A DNA stretch of 64,000 nt from CAWBAT01 sp046331665 (GTDB lineage Bacteria; Acidobacteriota; Terriglobia; Versatilivoradales; Versatilivoraceae), in contig JAXLQK010000037.1 in assembly GCA_046331665.1 (NCBI GenBank), positions 1 to 64,000 on the forward strand, written 5' to 3'. The first letter of the stretch is position 1; each line of letters opens with the position of its first letter. The translations under genes and the position numbers were made by a program. Of this stretch, positions 17,320 through 27,929 are shown one piece after another. The notes under the pieces are model-generated. The model searched no databases and was not told the origin of the DNA. It saw only the letters and a list, made by a program, of their open reading frames with translations.

Positions 17320-19899
17320 TCAGATTCGATAGAGAAATTCATTCGATGCAAATAACATTTGGATAAATGCCGCCCACGCCAGACGGCCAGGCGGGCCTGC
17401 ACTTTTCCCGCTCTGGTCGACACTCATGCGTCGCTCGAAGTCGTAAATGAACTCCAATCCCCGCATTATTTCGGATTCCTGTGGTTTACGGTTATAGATC
17501 AAAAGAATGAGTTCATTGACGCGCTGGCGATCGAGCAGGCGATCATCCTGAGCAAGCTTCGTGGCGAGAACCTCCGCCTGTTCCTCAATCCATGGCGAGT
17601 TCAAAAGAAAAAGGCTTTGCGTCGGAACTACGGTTGCCCGGCGGGAGGCATTAACCTGCGTGGGCACTGGAAAATCGAAGTAGTTCAAGATATCTAGCTC
17701 CTTCATCTGCTTGGAACGGAAAATGGGCAGATAAACCGTGCGCCGATAACGCAAATTTTCCGGCAGATGGGCCGTTATGATGAGCTGGGGCGGATTGAAT
17801 GTGGTTAAGTTTGGAACGAAGGTGTCCAGACTATGGGTGGGGAGAGTCGCGCCGCCCACAGTTAGATCCAGCTTCCCGGTAATGGCTAGAATGCCGTCGC
17901 GAATCGTTTCGGCCTCAAGACGCCGGGCGTTCATGTGTGACAACAGGCGGTTTTCTGGATCAATTTCATGAGCCGCAGGACTGGGGCTCGCCGACATGCG
18001 ATACGCATTGGTCAGCACCAGTCTCCGCACCAGTGCCTTGGTGGACCATCCCTGTTTGATGAACTCACTCGCCAGATAGTCGAGCAACTCGGGATGCGAT
18101 GGGGGATCCCCTCGGATGCCGAAATTATCCGAACTTCGCACAATACCGGCGCCGAATAGCTGCTGCCAGACACGATTCACATAAACCCTCGGCGTGAGCG
18201 GCTGGCGGTCATCGGTGAGCCATTCCGCCAACTCCAGTCTGCCACTCCCCCGCCATGTGCTCGGAGAGCCTTCAAACGTTGCCAACTGGACGAAACCACG
18301 CGGCACCTTTTCCCCCAATTGGTGGGCATTGCCGCGGATGGCAATACGGCAGTCTTCCGGAGTCGCTTCGTCTTGAACGGCATGAGCAAACGGAGAAAGC
18401 GGCTGGTTGAACTCGAGGAGTCCAATTCGAGTCTCCAGCGACTTGATTTTGGCGTCAACCTCTTCGCTCTTCTCTTTGTCTTTCGGCTCTTGATTCTTCA
18501 GCTTGGCAGCCGTTTCCTTTAGGCTCCCAAGAATTGTCTGGAGTGCAGCGATTTCCTGTTCGTACACATGAAGTTCTTCTTCACGGTGCTGGCGCTCCTC
18601 AGCCGTCTCCACCAGGCTGACTTTGTTGACATCGCTGAAGACGCCGTCGGGCTTGTACTTCCCATGCAGCGTACGCGTGCTCTTGAGAATTCCGGCCATT
18701 CCGTAGTAGTCCCGCAAGGAAATTGGATCAAATTTGTGATCATGGCAGCGGGCACATCCCAGTGTCAGGCCCAAGATCCCGCGACCGATCAATTCGAGTT
18801 GTTGATCAATTGCGTCCATCTGAAGTTGAGGCTTGTCGACGAGGACAATGGCCCAGGGACCGATCGCCAGATAGCCGGTGGCCACGACCAGTTCATTCCG
18901 CTCTCGCTGATCGTTGGCCGGCAACAAGTCTCCTGCAATCTGTTCGCGGATGAAGCGGTTTACCGGTTTGTCATCATTAAAGGCCCGAATCACGTAGTCC
19001 CGGTACCGCCAGGCCTCTGTCGCTGGAATTTCGGAACCCGTATCGAGGGTATCTCCATAGTAAGTGACGTCCAACCACCACCGACCCCATCTCTCGCCAT
19101 AGCGCGTCGAAGACAATAAATCGTCGATGATCGCTTCGTAGTGGGCGCTGGATGGATCTGCCAGGAAGGACTGCACACGATCGGAATTGGGTGGGAGCCC
19201 TATTAGATCCAAATAAACACGGCGCAGTAAGGTTGCGGGTTCGGCTGGAGGGGCAGGCTTCAGTCCTTTCTGAAGGAGCTTATCAAGCAGAAATCCATCA
19301 ATAGCGTCACGTGCCCAGGCGCTTCCCGCACCAACCGGCGGTCTGGGAGCAATGGGTTGCCACGCCCAATGGCTCTTCTGGGCATTAGATTTGGCCAATG
19401 AGGAACCCTCGGTGCTTACTGGAGACGAGGGCTCCTGGGGCCACGGAGCCCCGCGCCGAATCCACTCTTCTAACAGCGCAATGTTTTCGGGCTCGAGCTT
19501 TCCCCAGGGTGGCATGTACGGCTGTACCTCATGCCGCAGGGCACGAATCAGGAGACTTTGGTTCGGGTTGCCAGGCACCAAGGCGGGGCCCGAGTGCCCG
19601 CCATGCAGGATTGTCTCGCGGCTGTCCAGGCGCAATCCACCTTGTATTATCGTCGCCTTGGAGCTATGGCACGAGTAACACTGAGTGGCTAGCAGCGGGC
19701 GAACCTTCGATTCAAAAAATTCTAGATCGCTGTCCGCAAAGGCGAATGATGCCGAGCATAAGGTCAACAAGACCATTCCCAGGAAAGCTCCGCCGCTAAA
19801 CCTGAGCGATTGACCCGGAAATGCAATCCGCGATGCCTTGCTGTTGGAGCCCACCACGCGATCCTCTGAAATGTTGGCGATGAATTGCAAAACGCGCAT
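17320..19899 (-). CDS. PSCyt1/DUF1549/DUF1553 (PSD1) cytochrome-domain protein (pair A)
   Basis: A large secreted protein (859 residues from the ATG at 19899). A longer TTG start at 19953 is possible, but GAGGAG lies just before 19899. A signal-anchor segment is followed by a planctomycete cytochrome c domain with haem motif CYSCH and the motif RRGAPWP at its end. The DUF1549 domain (around residues 180-380) ends in CARCHDHKFDPIS, and the C-terminal DUF1553 (PSD1) contains PRVYVNRVWQQLFGAGIV, NFGIRGDPPSHPELLDYLA and LVLTNAYRMSA. Such proteins are always near DUF1501 partners and are thought to act in envelope-bound degradation or oxidation of complex substrates; this is context inference only. 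It is the first gene of the PSD1-DUF1501 operon and a paralogue of the protein at 44447-47299. Confidence 0.92.
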   Translation of the reverse strand: MRVLQFIANISEDRVVGSNSKASRIAFPGQSLRFSGGAFLGMVLLTLCSASFAFADSDLEFFESKVRPLLATQCYSCHSSKATIIQGGLRLDSRETILHGGHSGPALVPGNPNQSLLIRALRHEVQPYMPPWGKLEPENIALLEEWIRRGAPWPQEPSSPVSTEGSSLAKSNAQKSHWAWQPIAPRPPVGAGSAWARDAIDGFLLDKLLQKGLKPAPPAEPATLLRRVYLDLIGLPPNSDRVQSFLADPSSAHYEAIIDDLLSSTRYGERWGRWWLDVTYYGDTLDTGSEIPATEAWRYRDYVIRAFNDDKPVNRFIREQIAGDLLPANDQRERNELVVATGYLAIGPWAIVLVDKPQLQMDAIDQQLELIGRGILGLTLGCARCHDHKFDPISLRDYYGMAGILKSTRTLHGKYKPDGVFSDVNKVSLVETAEERQHREEELHVYEQEIAALQTILGSLKETAAKLKNQEPKDKEKSEEVDAKIKSLETRIGLLEFNQPLSPFAHAVQDEATPEDCRIAIRGNAHQLGEKVPRGFVQLATFEGSPSTWRGSGRLELAEWLTDDRQPLTPRVYVNRVWQQLFGAGIVRSSDNFGIRGDPPSHPELLDYLASEFIKQGWSTKALVRRLVLTNAYRMSASPSPAAHEIDPENRLLSHMNARRLEAETIRDGILAITGKLDLTVGGATLPTHSLDTFVPNLTTFNPPQLIITAHLPENLRYRRTVYLPIFRSKQMKELDILNYFDFPVPTQVNASRRATVVPTQSLFLLNSPWIEEQAEVLATKLAQDDRLLDRQRVNELILLIYNRKPQESEIMRGLEFIYDFERRMSVDQSGKSAGPPGRLAWAAFIQMLFASNEFLYRI

Positions 19900-20129
19900 C
19901 AGCTCCTCGTTACACGCCACATGGGCCCATCGCTTCGCGTGTCTGAAATTCAATGAAAGTTTCCAGTATCGGGCCTATTGTACCTGCTTGGGTCGCAACT
20001 AGTGAAGTGGAGAACACAAACGCACCTGGCAATGAAACGTAGAAAATGTGAAGAACTCTTTCCAAGCATGTTCTTCACCAGGAGTTCATCCTGATTTTAT
20101 GGAGAATGGGATCTCTTGCCTGACGAACC

Positions 20130-22466
20130 TCATTTCAATTCCACTTCCACTGTTTTCAATATACCAGTGAATTGAAATGGCAGGGAAAACGATTCGCTGA
20201 CGGGTGATCCAAATCCCCGGCCTATTCCCAACGAACCGGGGCCGGCACGAGAAACGATCATCGCCCCGGGTAATTTAGCCTCCCCGGCTGGCTGTTCATT
20301 AATGAAGAGACGGCCGGTGCCTGAGCTGACTCCTCCCACCAGGCGTTCCAGTGTATTTCTGCCTTCCAGCACGCTTTCATTGAAATACTCAAAAGTTAAA
20401 ACCACATTTCCGCTGGGTACCGGGATATTCGATACAAGGAGCACACGCGCTCCGTTCAGGGGATTGCTTTCATAAATCAACCGGTTGCCCTTGAGGTAGA
20501 AGGCGAACCCACTTTCGCGACCGCCATAGGACAGCAGCATTCCTTCCCCACCGGTGTCGGGGATCACGGCATGCGCGGTAATGCGGTAAGACTTTCCCGC
20601 CAGCGGTGGGAACGCCGTCTCGGTCAATCTTGGCATGCCCGGGTAAAACACAAAGTGACGCCGGTCTCCTCTTACCGAGGGTGTGCCTTTAGATAAAGTT
20701 CCCCCACCCAAGGGATAGACATCGTTTTTGCGAGCTTCGCTATCAAACAAAGCCTGCAATTCCTTCAGTTTTTCCGGGTATTGGGCCGCAAGGTCCCGGG
20801 CCTGACTGAAATCCTCCGCGACGTGATACAGCTCCCAGCGATCCTGCGTGAAGTCAAAACTCGGTGGATCCCTCGAGAATTCTTTGGAGTGCCGCGCTGC
20901 CGCAATCCAGCCGTCTTGATAGATGGCGCGATTCCCGATCATCTCAAAGTATTGGATATGATGTCTCGAGGGCGCATCCACATGATCAAAGGTTTGAACA
21001 AACGTCAGGCCGTCAAGGGGCTGCTGCACGACACCGTCGACCGTGGAAGGAAATGGAACCCCTGTTACTTCATACAAAGTCGCTGCCACATCGTTAACAT
21101 GAGTGAACTGACCACGTACACCACCCCGATCTTTAATGCGTGAAGGCCAGCAGACGATCAACGGGTTGCGCACACCCCCAAAGTGGGAGGCATATCCCTT
21201 CCACCACTGAAAGGGTGTGCTGGCCAGCCACGCCCAGCCAGCCGCATGCCAATTCAGGGGTACACGTGCACTGCCAAGTTCGTCATAGTGCTTGAGCTGA
21301 TCAGCCACGGTGAGAGTGCCGTCGGTGGCTCCGTCTTGCCCTCCGGTGGCCGGGCCATTGTCGCCGACGATCTGCAGGATCAAGGTATTGTCACCACCCT
21401 GGCCTTCTTGTACGGCTTTCAGCAGTCGTCCGATTTCGTGGTCCGTATGTGCAACAAACCCCGCGTACACCTCCATTTGTCGTGCATAGAGCTTCTTCTG
21501 ATCTGCGGATAAGGAGTTCCAGGCAGGAATCTCCCTGGGCCGCGGGGTGAGCTGGGCATTCTCAGGAATCACACCCAGCTGCTTTTGGCGCGCAAAGGTC
21601 TCCGCTCTTAGTTCATCCCAGCCTCGATCGAAGAGACCGTGATACCGGTCGATCCATTCTTGCGGGGCGTGGTGAGGCGAGTGAATGGCGCCGGTAGCAA
21701 AATAGAGGAAATAGGGTTTGTCAGGCACCAGCGATTCGTGTACATGAAGCCAGTTGATTGCCTGGTTGGCGATATCCGTAGTGAGGTGATAGCCCTGCTG
21801 AGGGATGGTTGGTGCCTCGATTGCGGTTGTATTCCGATAGAGCCGCGAGGGTTCCCAGTGATTTTCCATGCCAGCCATGAAGCCATAGAAATACTCGAAA
21901 CCCAGGCTGGTCGGCCAGCGATCGAAGGGGCCGACGGGACTAATCTCCCAATGCGGCGTGTTATGCCACTTGCCAAAGGCGGCGGTGCTGTAACCGTTGC
22001 GGCGAAGAACCTCGGCAACGGAAACTGTGCTCTTCTTCCATACCGAGTTGTACCCGGGAAATCCACCGGCACCCTCCGCCACGCCAAAGCCCACACGATG
22101 ATGATTGCGGCCAGTCAGCAGAGCCGCCCGAGTCGGCGAGCACATCGAGGTTACATTGAAATTGATGTAACGCAAGCCTTGAGCGGCCAGTCGGTCCAGT
22201 TCGGGCGTTTGCGTCGTTCCGCCAAAGGTGCTCGTGTCCGCGAAGCCGATGTCGTCCCACAGGATAATGACGATATTCGGTGCGCCTTTTGGTGCCTTTA
22301 TAGGTTGGGGCCAGTCGGGAACCGAGTCTTTCACGCTGAAGGCGATCTTTCCTTTGAAGGGCGTCTCCGGTTGCGGCAAAACCTCCGCGGCATCTGTCTG
22401 ATGAGAAATGATGAGAGATCCAAGGAGCACAAGTACCCGGCCACCTTCTGAGATCAACCGATTCAT
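20130..22466 (-). CDS. Type I arylsulfatase
   Basis: A 778-residue secreted sulfatase. It has a signal peptide (cleavage around residue 27), metal-ligand motif LWDDIGFAD (residues ~69-77) and the formylglycine signature CSPTRAALLTGRN starting at Cys109; the cysteine would be converted to formylglycine. Further sulfatase elements are GKWHNTP, YLYFATGAIHSPHHAP and VGDNGP. The C-terminal ~170 residues form a beta-sandwich-like extension (FYPGMPRLTETAFPPL..., FINEQPAGEAKLP) as in large arylsulfatases of the AtsA type. It removes sulfate esters from glycans or aryl sulfates; neighbouring mannosidase and galactosidase genes point to sulfated glycans. GAGGTGA precedes the ATG. No formylglycine-generating enzyme or anaerobic sulfatase-maturing gene is in the window. 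Confidence 0.94.
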   Translation of the reverse strand: MNRLISEGGRVLVLLGSLIISHQTDAAEVLPQPETPFKGKIAFSVKDSVPDWPQPIKAPKGAPNIVIILWDDIGFADTSTFGGTTQTPELDRLAAQGLRYINFNVTSMCSPTRAALLTGRNHHRVGFGVAEGAGGFPGYNSVWKKSTVSVAEVLRRNGYSTAAFGKWHNTPHWEISPVGPFDRWPTSLGFEYFYGFMAGMENHWEPSRLYRNTTAIEAPTIPQQGYHLTTDIANQAINWLHVHESLVPDKPYFLYFATGAIHSPHHAPQEWIDRYHGLFDRGWDELRAETFARQKQLGVIPENAQLTPRPREIPAWNSLSADQKKLYARQMEVYAGFVAHTDHEIGRLLKAVQEGQGGDNTLILQIVGDNGPATGGQDGATDGTLTVADQLKHYDELGSARVPLNWHAAGWAWLASTPFQWWKGYASHFGGVRNPLIVCWPSRIKDRGGVRGQFTHVNDVAATLYEVTGVPFPSTVDGVVQQPLDGLTFVQTFDHVDAPSRHHIQYFEMIGNRAIYQDGWIAAARHSKEFSRDPPSFDFTQDRWELYHVAEDFSQARDLAAQYPEKLKELQALFDSEARKNDVYPLGGGTLSKGTPSVRGDRRHFVFYPGMPRLTETAFPPLAGKSYRITAHAVIPDTGGEGMLLSYGGRESGFAFYLKGNRLIYESNPLNGARVLLVSNIPVPSGNVVLTFEYFNESVLEGRNTLERLVGGVSSGTGRLFINEQPAGEAKLPGAMIVSRAGPGSLGIGRGFGSPVSESFSLPFQFTGILKTVEVELK

Positions 22467-22527
22467 CGTTCACCTCTTCTTGAACCGCGAAGCCGCTGCG
22501 CAGGTATCCTCCCCTCACACCCACCCC

Positions 22528-25215
22528 TTACCGTCGGACTTGCGAAGATCCCAGGCGTAGCTGGAATGTCTTGATCTGAAACGGGCCGAGATCGAACTGC
22601 AGCGAGTTGTCATGAACCTGCAGTTTGCCAGCGGGCTGCTCGATAAGGTTCGCCTCAAACGCGGACTCTAACACGGCCTGCAGCTTGATCTTTACGCCTG
22701 GCGTGGACTGGCCGCTGGCTTCGTAAACCCTCAGCACGGTGCTTCCGTCACGCCCTGGTTTGAGAGCACTGACCACGACATTCTCGTTTGAGACCTCCAG
22801 CAGTCCCCAGCTCTTAGGCAAAACCCCTGTGTGTCGAGCCACCTTGCGGGCGATCAACGGATTATTAAATTCCATCCCGGCCCGGTAAATGCGGGCCCGG
22901 CGCCAATCACCGGAGTGCGGGACGAGGGCGTAGTCGAACGTCAGTCTCTTTCCCAGTTCGAGTCCCGAATCTGAAGAAATCCCCTGCTCGTAACCTTCCA
23001 CAGTTGGGTAAGCAGTGATCCTGGCTGAACGCATCAGCGAGACCATGAGCGTGCCGTCCGCGACGTTACTCCCGGGGAGAGCACGGTTCAGCACCGCCAG
23101 TCCTTGTGTTCCATTGCCGTAATCGAACCAGTTCTGCGCGGGGAACTCCTGAGATGGCGGCCTTTCTATGGCGCCGAATGGAATTTCGTCCACTCGCCTT
23201 CCCTCCCGAATCGAGGTCGGAAACAGTACCCGGTAACGCACCAGCTTGTCGTTGTTAAGAATCTCTGTATGAATATCAACCCGAGGTATCCCAGCATAAA
23301 GCCTTACACGGGTTGCGAAGTCCCCGCTGCCGAAAGGGTGTGAAACCCGGTATTCAGAAAAAACCGGTCCCGCATGGGTGGAGCCACCTCCTCCCACCCA
23401 TTCATAGCTCCACTGTGTCTTCTCCGGTCGGGGAAGCAGAATCTTCCTGGTTTGGGGCAGGACGCCCCCTCCCAGGATTCCATAGAGTTCCCAGAAGTCT
23501 CCTCCATCCTGTTCTCGCGCTACTACGTTCGCAGAACCATTCAAAACCTCCCAGTTACTGGATTTGGCCAGCAGACTGGTCATCTCTCCAGTCCACAGGT
23601 TGAAGGCAGCCCGATAGGACTCGTTCTCGATGGATCCTGCGTCTCCCCGCGATGTCTCCATGTTTTTCATCGTAGGCGAGGCGTTTTTACCGGTCGGTCG
23701 TGCCTCTCGTTGAGGAATCACCTGGTATACGCTGTAGCCCAGTGCCGGAACGTCGGGTGCCACAAGAAGAAGAAGCGACCTTGGCGTGTTTCAGGCTGCC
23801 ATCTCGCTGCGTTCCGCCTCCAGCACCTGAATCAGCATGGTTTTCCCGGAGAGTCTACAGTCAGCCGATGATTCCGGTTCGGCGAAGCCAACGTCCACCT
23901 CGGCTACATCCGTGCGTGACCAACCCAGGTTGTTGAATACCACCACAGGAACACCATCACCGGTCGTATCGATCTTGGAGGTCAAGCCGTCCAGCGCTGT
24001 CCCAACCATTTCGTCACCCAGACGCTGGGAGAACTCATAGCTCCGCACGCTGTCCGCGTACACTTTATCTGTCATCACGCCCGAAGCCAGGTCATGCGTT
24101 TGATTGAAAAGCACGGGCTCCCAGGCGCGAGCCAGGTCTTCTCGCTTAACCGGGACACCTAACCATTCAGCCAAGGTGTCCAACTTCTCCGCCGTGGTCA
24201 AGAGACGTTCCATTCCGCGGTTCCACTGCTTGATGTCACTCCTGCTGCTGTAGACGCCCTGGAAGAGAGGATTCAAGTCTGCTGTGACAACGGCCCGGCT
24301 ACCGTGATTCTTGACAGTCGCTTCATACTCAGTGGGTACGCCAAATCGGACTGAAAACGGCATGTTCCCCTTTCGATTCAACTCCTCCACCATGGCGGGG
24401 AGATGTTCTTCGGGCTCAGCAACCGCAGTGGTCATTGCCCATGAGACCCGGTCCACTCCCCGGGCCAAGGGCTCCAGGGCGGTACATCGATCGAGGGTAA
24501 AACGTTCAAATTGCGCAGCATTCCTGGGCGTGTTATTGAACCCATGGACACCTTGCCCCAAAACGAATGCAGGGATCTGCGTACCATCGATTCCTTGCAA
24601 CAGAAACTCAGGAGCTGTTTCGGGAGTTAAAACTCCCCGGAAGAACCAGTAGGACTTGAAACCCGCCAGCTTGAGCAATTGTGGCATCTGGGCGTGGTGC
24701 CCAAATGTGTCCAGCGCCCAGCCCACCGTGATGTCGAGGCCCAGCTTGTCTTGGAAGTACCCTTTTGCGTAAAGCGCCTGGCGAACCCAGGATTCACCGC
24801 TGGGCATGTTGACATCCAGCATGATATCGGTCCCGCCGACAAGTTCGAGCCTTCCCTCTGCCACAAACTTTCTGAATGTCGCTTCCTCTTCGGGATATCG
24901 CTCGAGAAACGGCTTGATAAACGCCATCTGATCGAGCACGAACCGATAGTCAGGATGAGTCTTCAAGAGTCCCAGCACGTTAAGGATGTGCGGCACTCCA
25001 ATTTGAAGATATTCTTCCCGAGTCTTGAAGACGGCCCCCTCCCAATGGATGTGGGGAATAATCCATAATGTGTCCCGATTTTGAGTGGCCGCTTTCTGCT
25101 CCGTCGTGACTGCCTCGGGAGAAACCACCCTACTGCCCGCTGCCTGGATGGACATTCCTCTGGAACCAAAGATCGCCGTGCCCAACACCATCACACACAC
25201 CCATCGCCAGTTCAT
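22528..25215 (-). pseudogene. GH38-like alpha-mannosidase, reading frame disrupted near 23763-23805
   Basis: The upstream part (25215-23791) starts at ATG 25215 with GAGGTGG before it. It has a signal peptide and the GH38 catalytic signatures: IIPHIHWEGAVFKTREEYL, FVLDQMAFIKPFLERYPEEE, LVGGTDIMLDVNMPSGES and ALDTFGHHAQMPQLLKLAGF, where the Asp of ALDTFG matches the GH38 nucleophile region. The downstream part (23763-22528) carries the GH38 C-terminal beta domains. Both parts are in the same frame, separated by TGA at 23791-23793. Around this stop the expected sequence ERSE-DGSLKHAKV-LLLVAPDVPALGY is recovered only by moving to a second frame for about 30 bases and back, so two compensating indels, not a simple nonsense mutation, explain the stop. 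It would cleave alpha-mannosides outside the cytoplasm if functional. Confidence 0.85.
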
Positions 25216-25468
25216 GATGCCACCTCGTTTCTGTTGAAGGAAATCTCCAAATTCACTTTTACTTTCACCAAGAATCGCACCTCGGCCGAGCTTTCGTTGC
25301 AACCTCAAATTGCCCTGGATTCTTTCTACGAGGCTATACCCAGACACCTGGGGTCTACGCTTAGGAAATGGACATTGCGTCTCTTAGCTAGTCCTTTCCC
25401 GGAGGGCGCCTCTCGCTCCTCTGGAGCAGGTGATTGATCGCGTGAGAGTGGAGGAACGATTTGGCCGC

Positions 25469-27739
25469 TCATTCCAGCCTGAGGATTGACACGCCCTCGA
25501 ACGGCACGTTGATCCGCACCATACTCCCTTGAATGGCAACCTCCTGCTCACCATAGAGGTCGGTCGCGCGGCGGTACCTCGTTGGGAGCTTGACGCTGGC
25601 AGTTTGGTCCTCGACTGTGTCGTTAAACACAACCAGCAGGCTCCGCGTGGGGCCTTCGATCAGCCTCGGTCGGACCTTATCCGCCGTAACCAGGGGCTGG
25701 ACCACACGGGTTACAATCGTTCGCAACAACTCGATCCCGCCTTTATCGCCGCCCTCGATACTGGCGCCGAGGTTGGTGCCGAAGTAGTAGACTTGGCCCT
25801 TCCCCAACTTCTTCATGACAGCCACCGGGAGGCCCTGGCACTTGGCGATACAGGACGCAGAACTGATCTCGACCGGCGTCAAGAAGGTGTGCCCCTTGAC
25901 CCGAACCGGGACCGGCTCTGAAAATTCGATTTCCGGCTCGTAGTAGATTCGCTCCGAGGCAGGCAGGTCTCGCGGCACCGTCAGTGGACGAGACTCGGCC
26001 CCCACTTTAAGGAAGTAGCTTTCCTTCTCGCGGAAACCAAAGGCGTCTGTCAGACCATAGGGAGGAACAACCGGATTGTTAAAGCAGTGTTCATCATATA
26101 GACCGAAAGCCGTTTCCAGAATCAGCGTCCCGCCCGTCTCAACGAAGCGCTGCAACAACCTGCAGGTATCTGCCTTGCCGATCAGGTGCCAGGGCACAAT
26201 GATGACTTTGTACTTGGCCCCGTCAAGGCTGGAAGGCTCGATAAAGTCAGCCCACAAGTCGCTGGACCACAAGGCCTTGTAGTAGCCGCGGAAGGAGTCA
26301 GTTGAAGAACTCTCCTCGGCACTCATGGCGAAGGTTAGCAGGGCGTTGTCTTGATCGAAAAGGATCGCCACTTCGGGCTTCGGCCTATAGTCTTTAATGA
26401 CATCCCAATGAGCCTGGATCAGTCGGTTGTCTTCGGCAGCCTCTAAGGAACGCTCGCTGGGCGAACCATCCCGCTCGACAAGTCCAAACCCTGTGGATTC
26501 AAACCCGGTCGCTTCCGTATGGTACGCCCAATAAAGGAGCCCCTTGGCACCCGATGCTACTGCCATCCAGTTCCACAGGCGAATGTCGCGAGGTCGCATA
26601 TTCGAACTACGCCATAAGCCGTTGCTAGCATGCCCTCCCTGTAACTCTGTCATCCAAAATGGCTTCTGACCGGCGTTACACCGCGTGAGCTCCAGCTTGG
26701 CAGCTCCTATGTAGGGCGGGGCTTCATCCCACCGGGGGAACATCGATAGCCCCCAGACTTCGACCACTTCTGCCAGCCGCCAACTATTGTTGCCCATCAG
26801 AGCTATAGGTTCAACCGCTGCCTGCCTCCCGGCGTGGCTCTCCAGCAGATGCTGCGGATCCGCAGCCCGCACGTTGTCCGCTCGAAAGCGCATCTCGTTG
26901 GTGCTTCGTTCAATGATGAACCGGCGCCAATCAACCCAATCGAGATACGTCCCCTTAAGGCGTGGCGGGTCGACCACCTTCCAGTCCGAGTATTTCCGCA
27001 CCCAGGCCTCGTTGAGCCGGCCGATACTCCCATAACGGCGCTCGAGCCAATGCTGAAATTCAGCAATGGTTCTGGGGCAATAACAGAACAAGCGCTCATC
27101 CACCTTGGCCGTAAAACGATGCGACCACGACCCCTCGAGGTGAGGCTCATTCCACACATCGTAGGCGTACATCGAAGGATGCGCCCCCACCACCTTGGCC
27201 ATTTCGCGGATGTATCTCCCCCCGGCCTCCCGCACCGGTTCCCAGTCGAGGCACAGTCCTGGCCAGCCCCCGCTGATGTTGTTACCGCTGCCGCCCAGCC
27301 TATGGGGTAGGTCCCTCGCGTCCAGATAGCGCGTCTCCGGGTGGGCCGCCTCGAACCAATAGGGCGCGCCCTCCGTGATCACACCCATCAAAACCCGGAG
27401 CCCGAATTCGTCGCAGTAGCCCATCACTTCCTCAAGTTCTTCAAAGTCGAAACGCCCCGGCTCGGGATTGTAGTAACCCCAGGAAGCGTAAATGCGGATG
27501 ATGTTGAACTTGTATTCTTGAGCGAACGTCTTCAGCATCGCCCGACGCTGCGAGCGGGGAGGGTTCGGGGGACGATAGAAAGCCGAACCATAAATGAAAG
27601 GTTGAGTGACGCGAGGTAGTGGGCTTGCCATCTCTGCGGATGGGGCCGGCGTTTGACTAGCGAGGAGCCGCATCCCTCCCCATGAAAGACCGACCGTTCC
27701 TGTCGCTGCACGCAGAAATTGCCGACGCGAAGATGCCAT
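25469..27739 (-). CDS. GH42-like beta-galactosidase/glycoside hydrolase with Tat signal
   Basis: A 756-residue secreted enzyme. I place the start at ATG 27739 (MASSRRQFLRAATG), which has GAGGAGG a few bases upstream and opens directly on a twin-arginine signal; a longer reading from 27808 is unlikely. The TIM-barrel part shows IIRIYASWGYYNPEPGRFDF, GLRVLMGVITEGAPYW and the acid/base motif YDVWNEPHLEG. Further on are FWMTELQGGHASNG, fitting the second catalytic glutamate of clan A, and a trimerisation-like domain (YKVIIVPWHLI, FVETGGTLILETAFG). The order matches GH42. It probably removes galactosyl or related residues from exported glycans. It sits between the mannosidase gene and a DUF4185-like gene in a same-strand block. 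Intact. Confidence 0.85.
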   Translation of the reverse strand: MASSRRQFLRAATGTVGLSWGGMRLLASQTPAPSAEMASPLPRVTQPFIYGSAFYRPPNPPRSQRRAMLKTFAQEYKFNIIRIYASWGYYNPEPGRFDFEELEEVMGYCDEFGLRVLMGVITEGAPYWFEAAHPETRYLDARDLPHRLGGSGNNISGGWPGLCLDWEPVREAGGRYIREMAKVVGAHPSMYAYDVWNEPHLEGSWSHRFTAKVDERLFCYCPRTIAEFQHWLERRYGSIGRLNEAWVRKYSDWKVVDPPRLKGTYLDWVDWRRFIIERSTNEMRFRADNVRAADPQHLLESHAGRQAAVEPIALMGNNSWRLAEVVEVWGLSMFPRWDEAPPYIGAAKLELTRCNAGQKPFWMTELQGGHASNGLWRSSNMRPRDIRLWNWMAVASGAKGLLYWAYHTEATGFESTGFGLVERDGSPSERSLEAAEDNRLIQAHWDVIKDYRPKPEVAILFDQDNALLTFAMSAEESSSTDSFRGYYKALWSSDLWADFIEPSSLDGAKYKVIIVPWHLIGKADTCRLLQRFVETGGTLILETAFGLYDEHCFNNPVVPPYGLTDAFGFREKESYFLKVGAESRPLTVPRDLPASERIYYEPEIEFSEPVPVRVKGHTFLTPVEISSASCIAKCQGLPVAVMKKLGKGQVYYFGTNLGASIEGGDKGGIELLRTIVTRVVQPLVTADKVRPRLIEGPTRSLLVVFNDTVEDQTASVKLPTRYRRATDLYGEQEVAIQGSMVRINVPFEGVSILRLE

Positions 27740-27929
27740 GTCATTCCTCCTCTTCGTTCCGATCTCGGGTGTGTTCTCAAAACTCCTGGCTGGATAGAAC
27801 AACTTCAAGTTTACTTATCACTGCTCCAGGCTAGCCAGTTTCTGCAGCGAAACTCGGAAGCCTTTGTTGGGAGGGTGTTTCAGAGTTTTCGAGGCTCGGC
27901 CCCCTGTGCCCGTAGCCTGGCCTGCGCAC

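Noticed and set aside
23791..23793. TGA as a selenocysteine or readthrough codon in the GH38 gene
   Set aside because: The expected homologous sequence around the stop is found in the neighbouring frame on both sides, so paired indels explain it better; no selenocysteine-insertion-like structure was evident.
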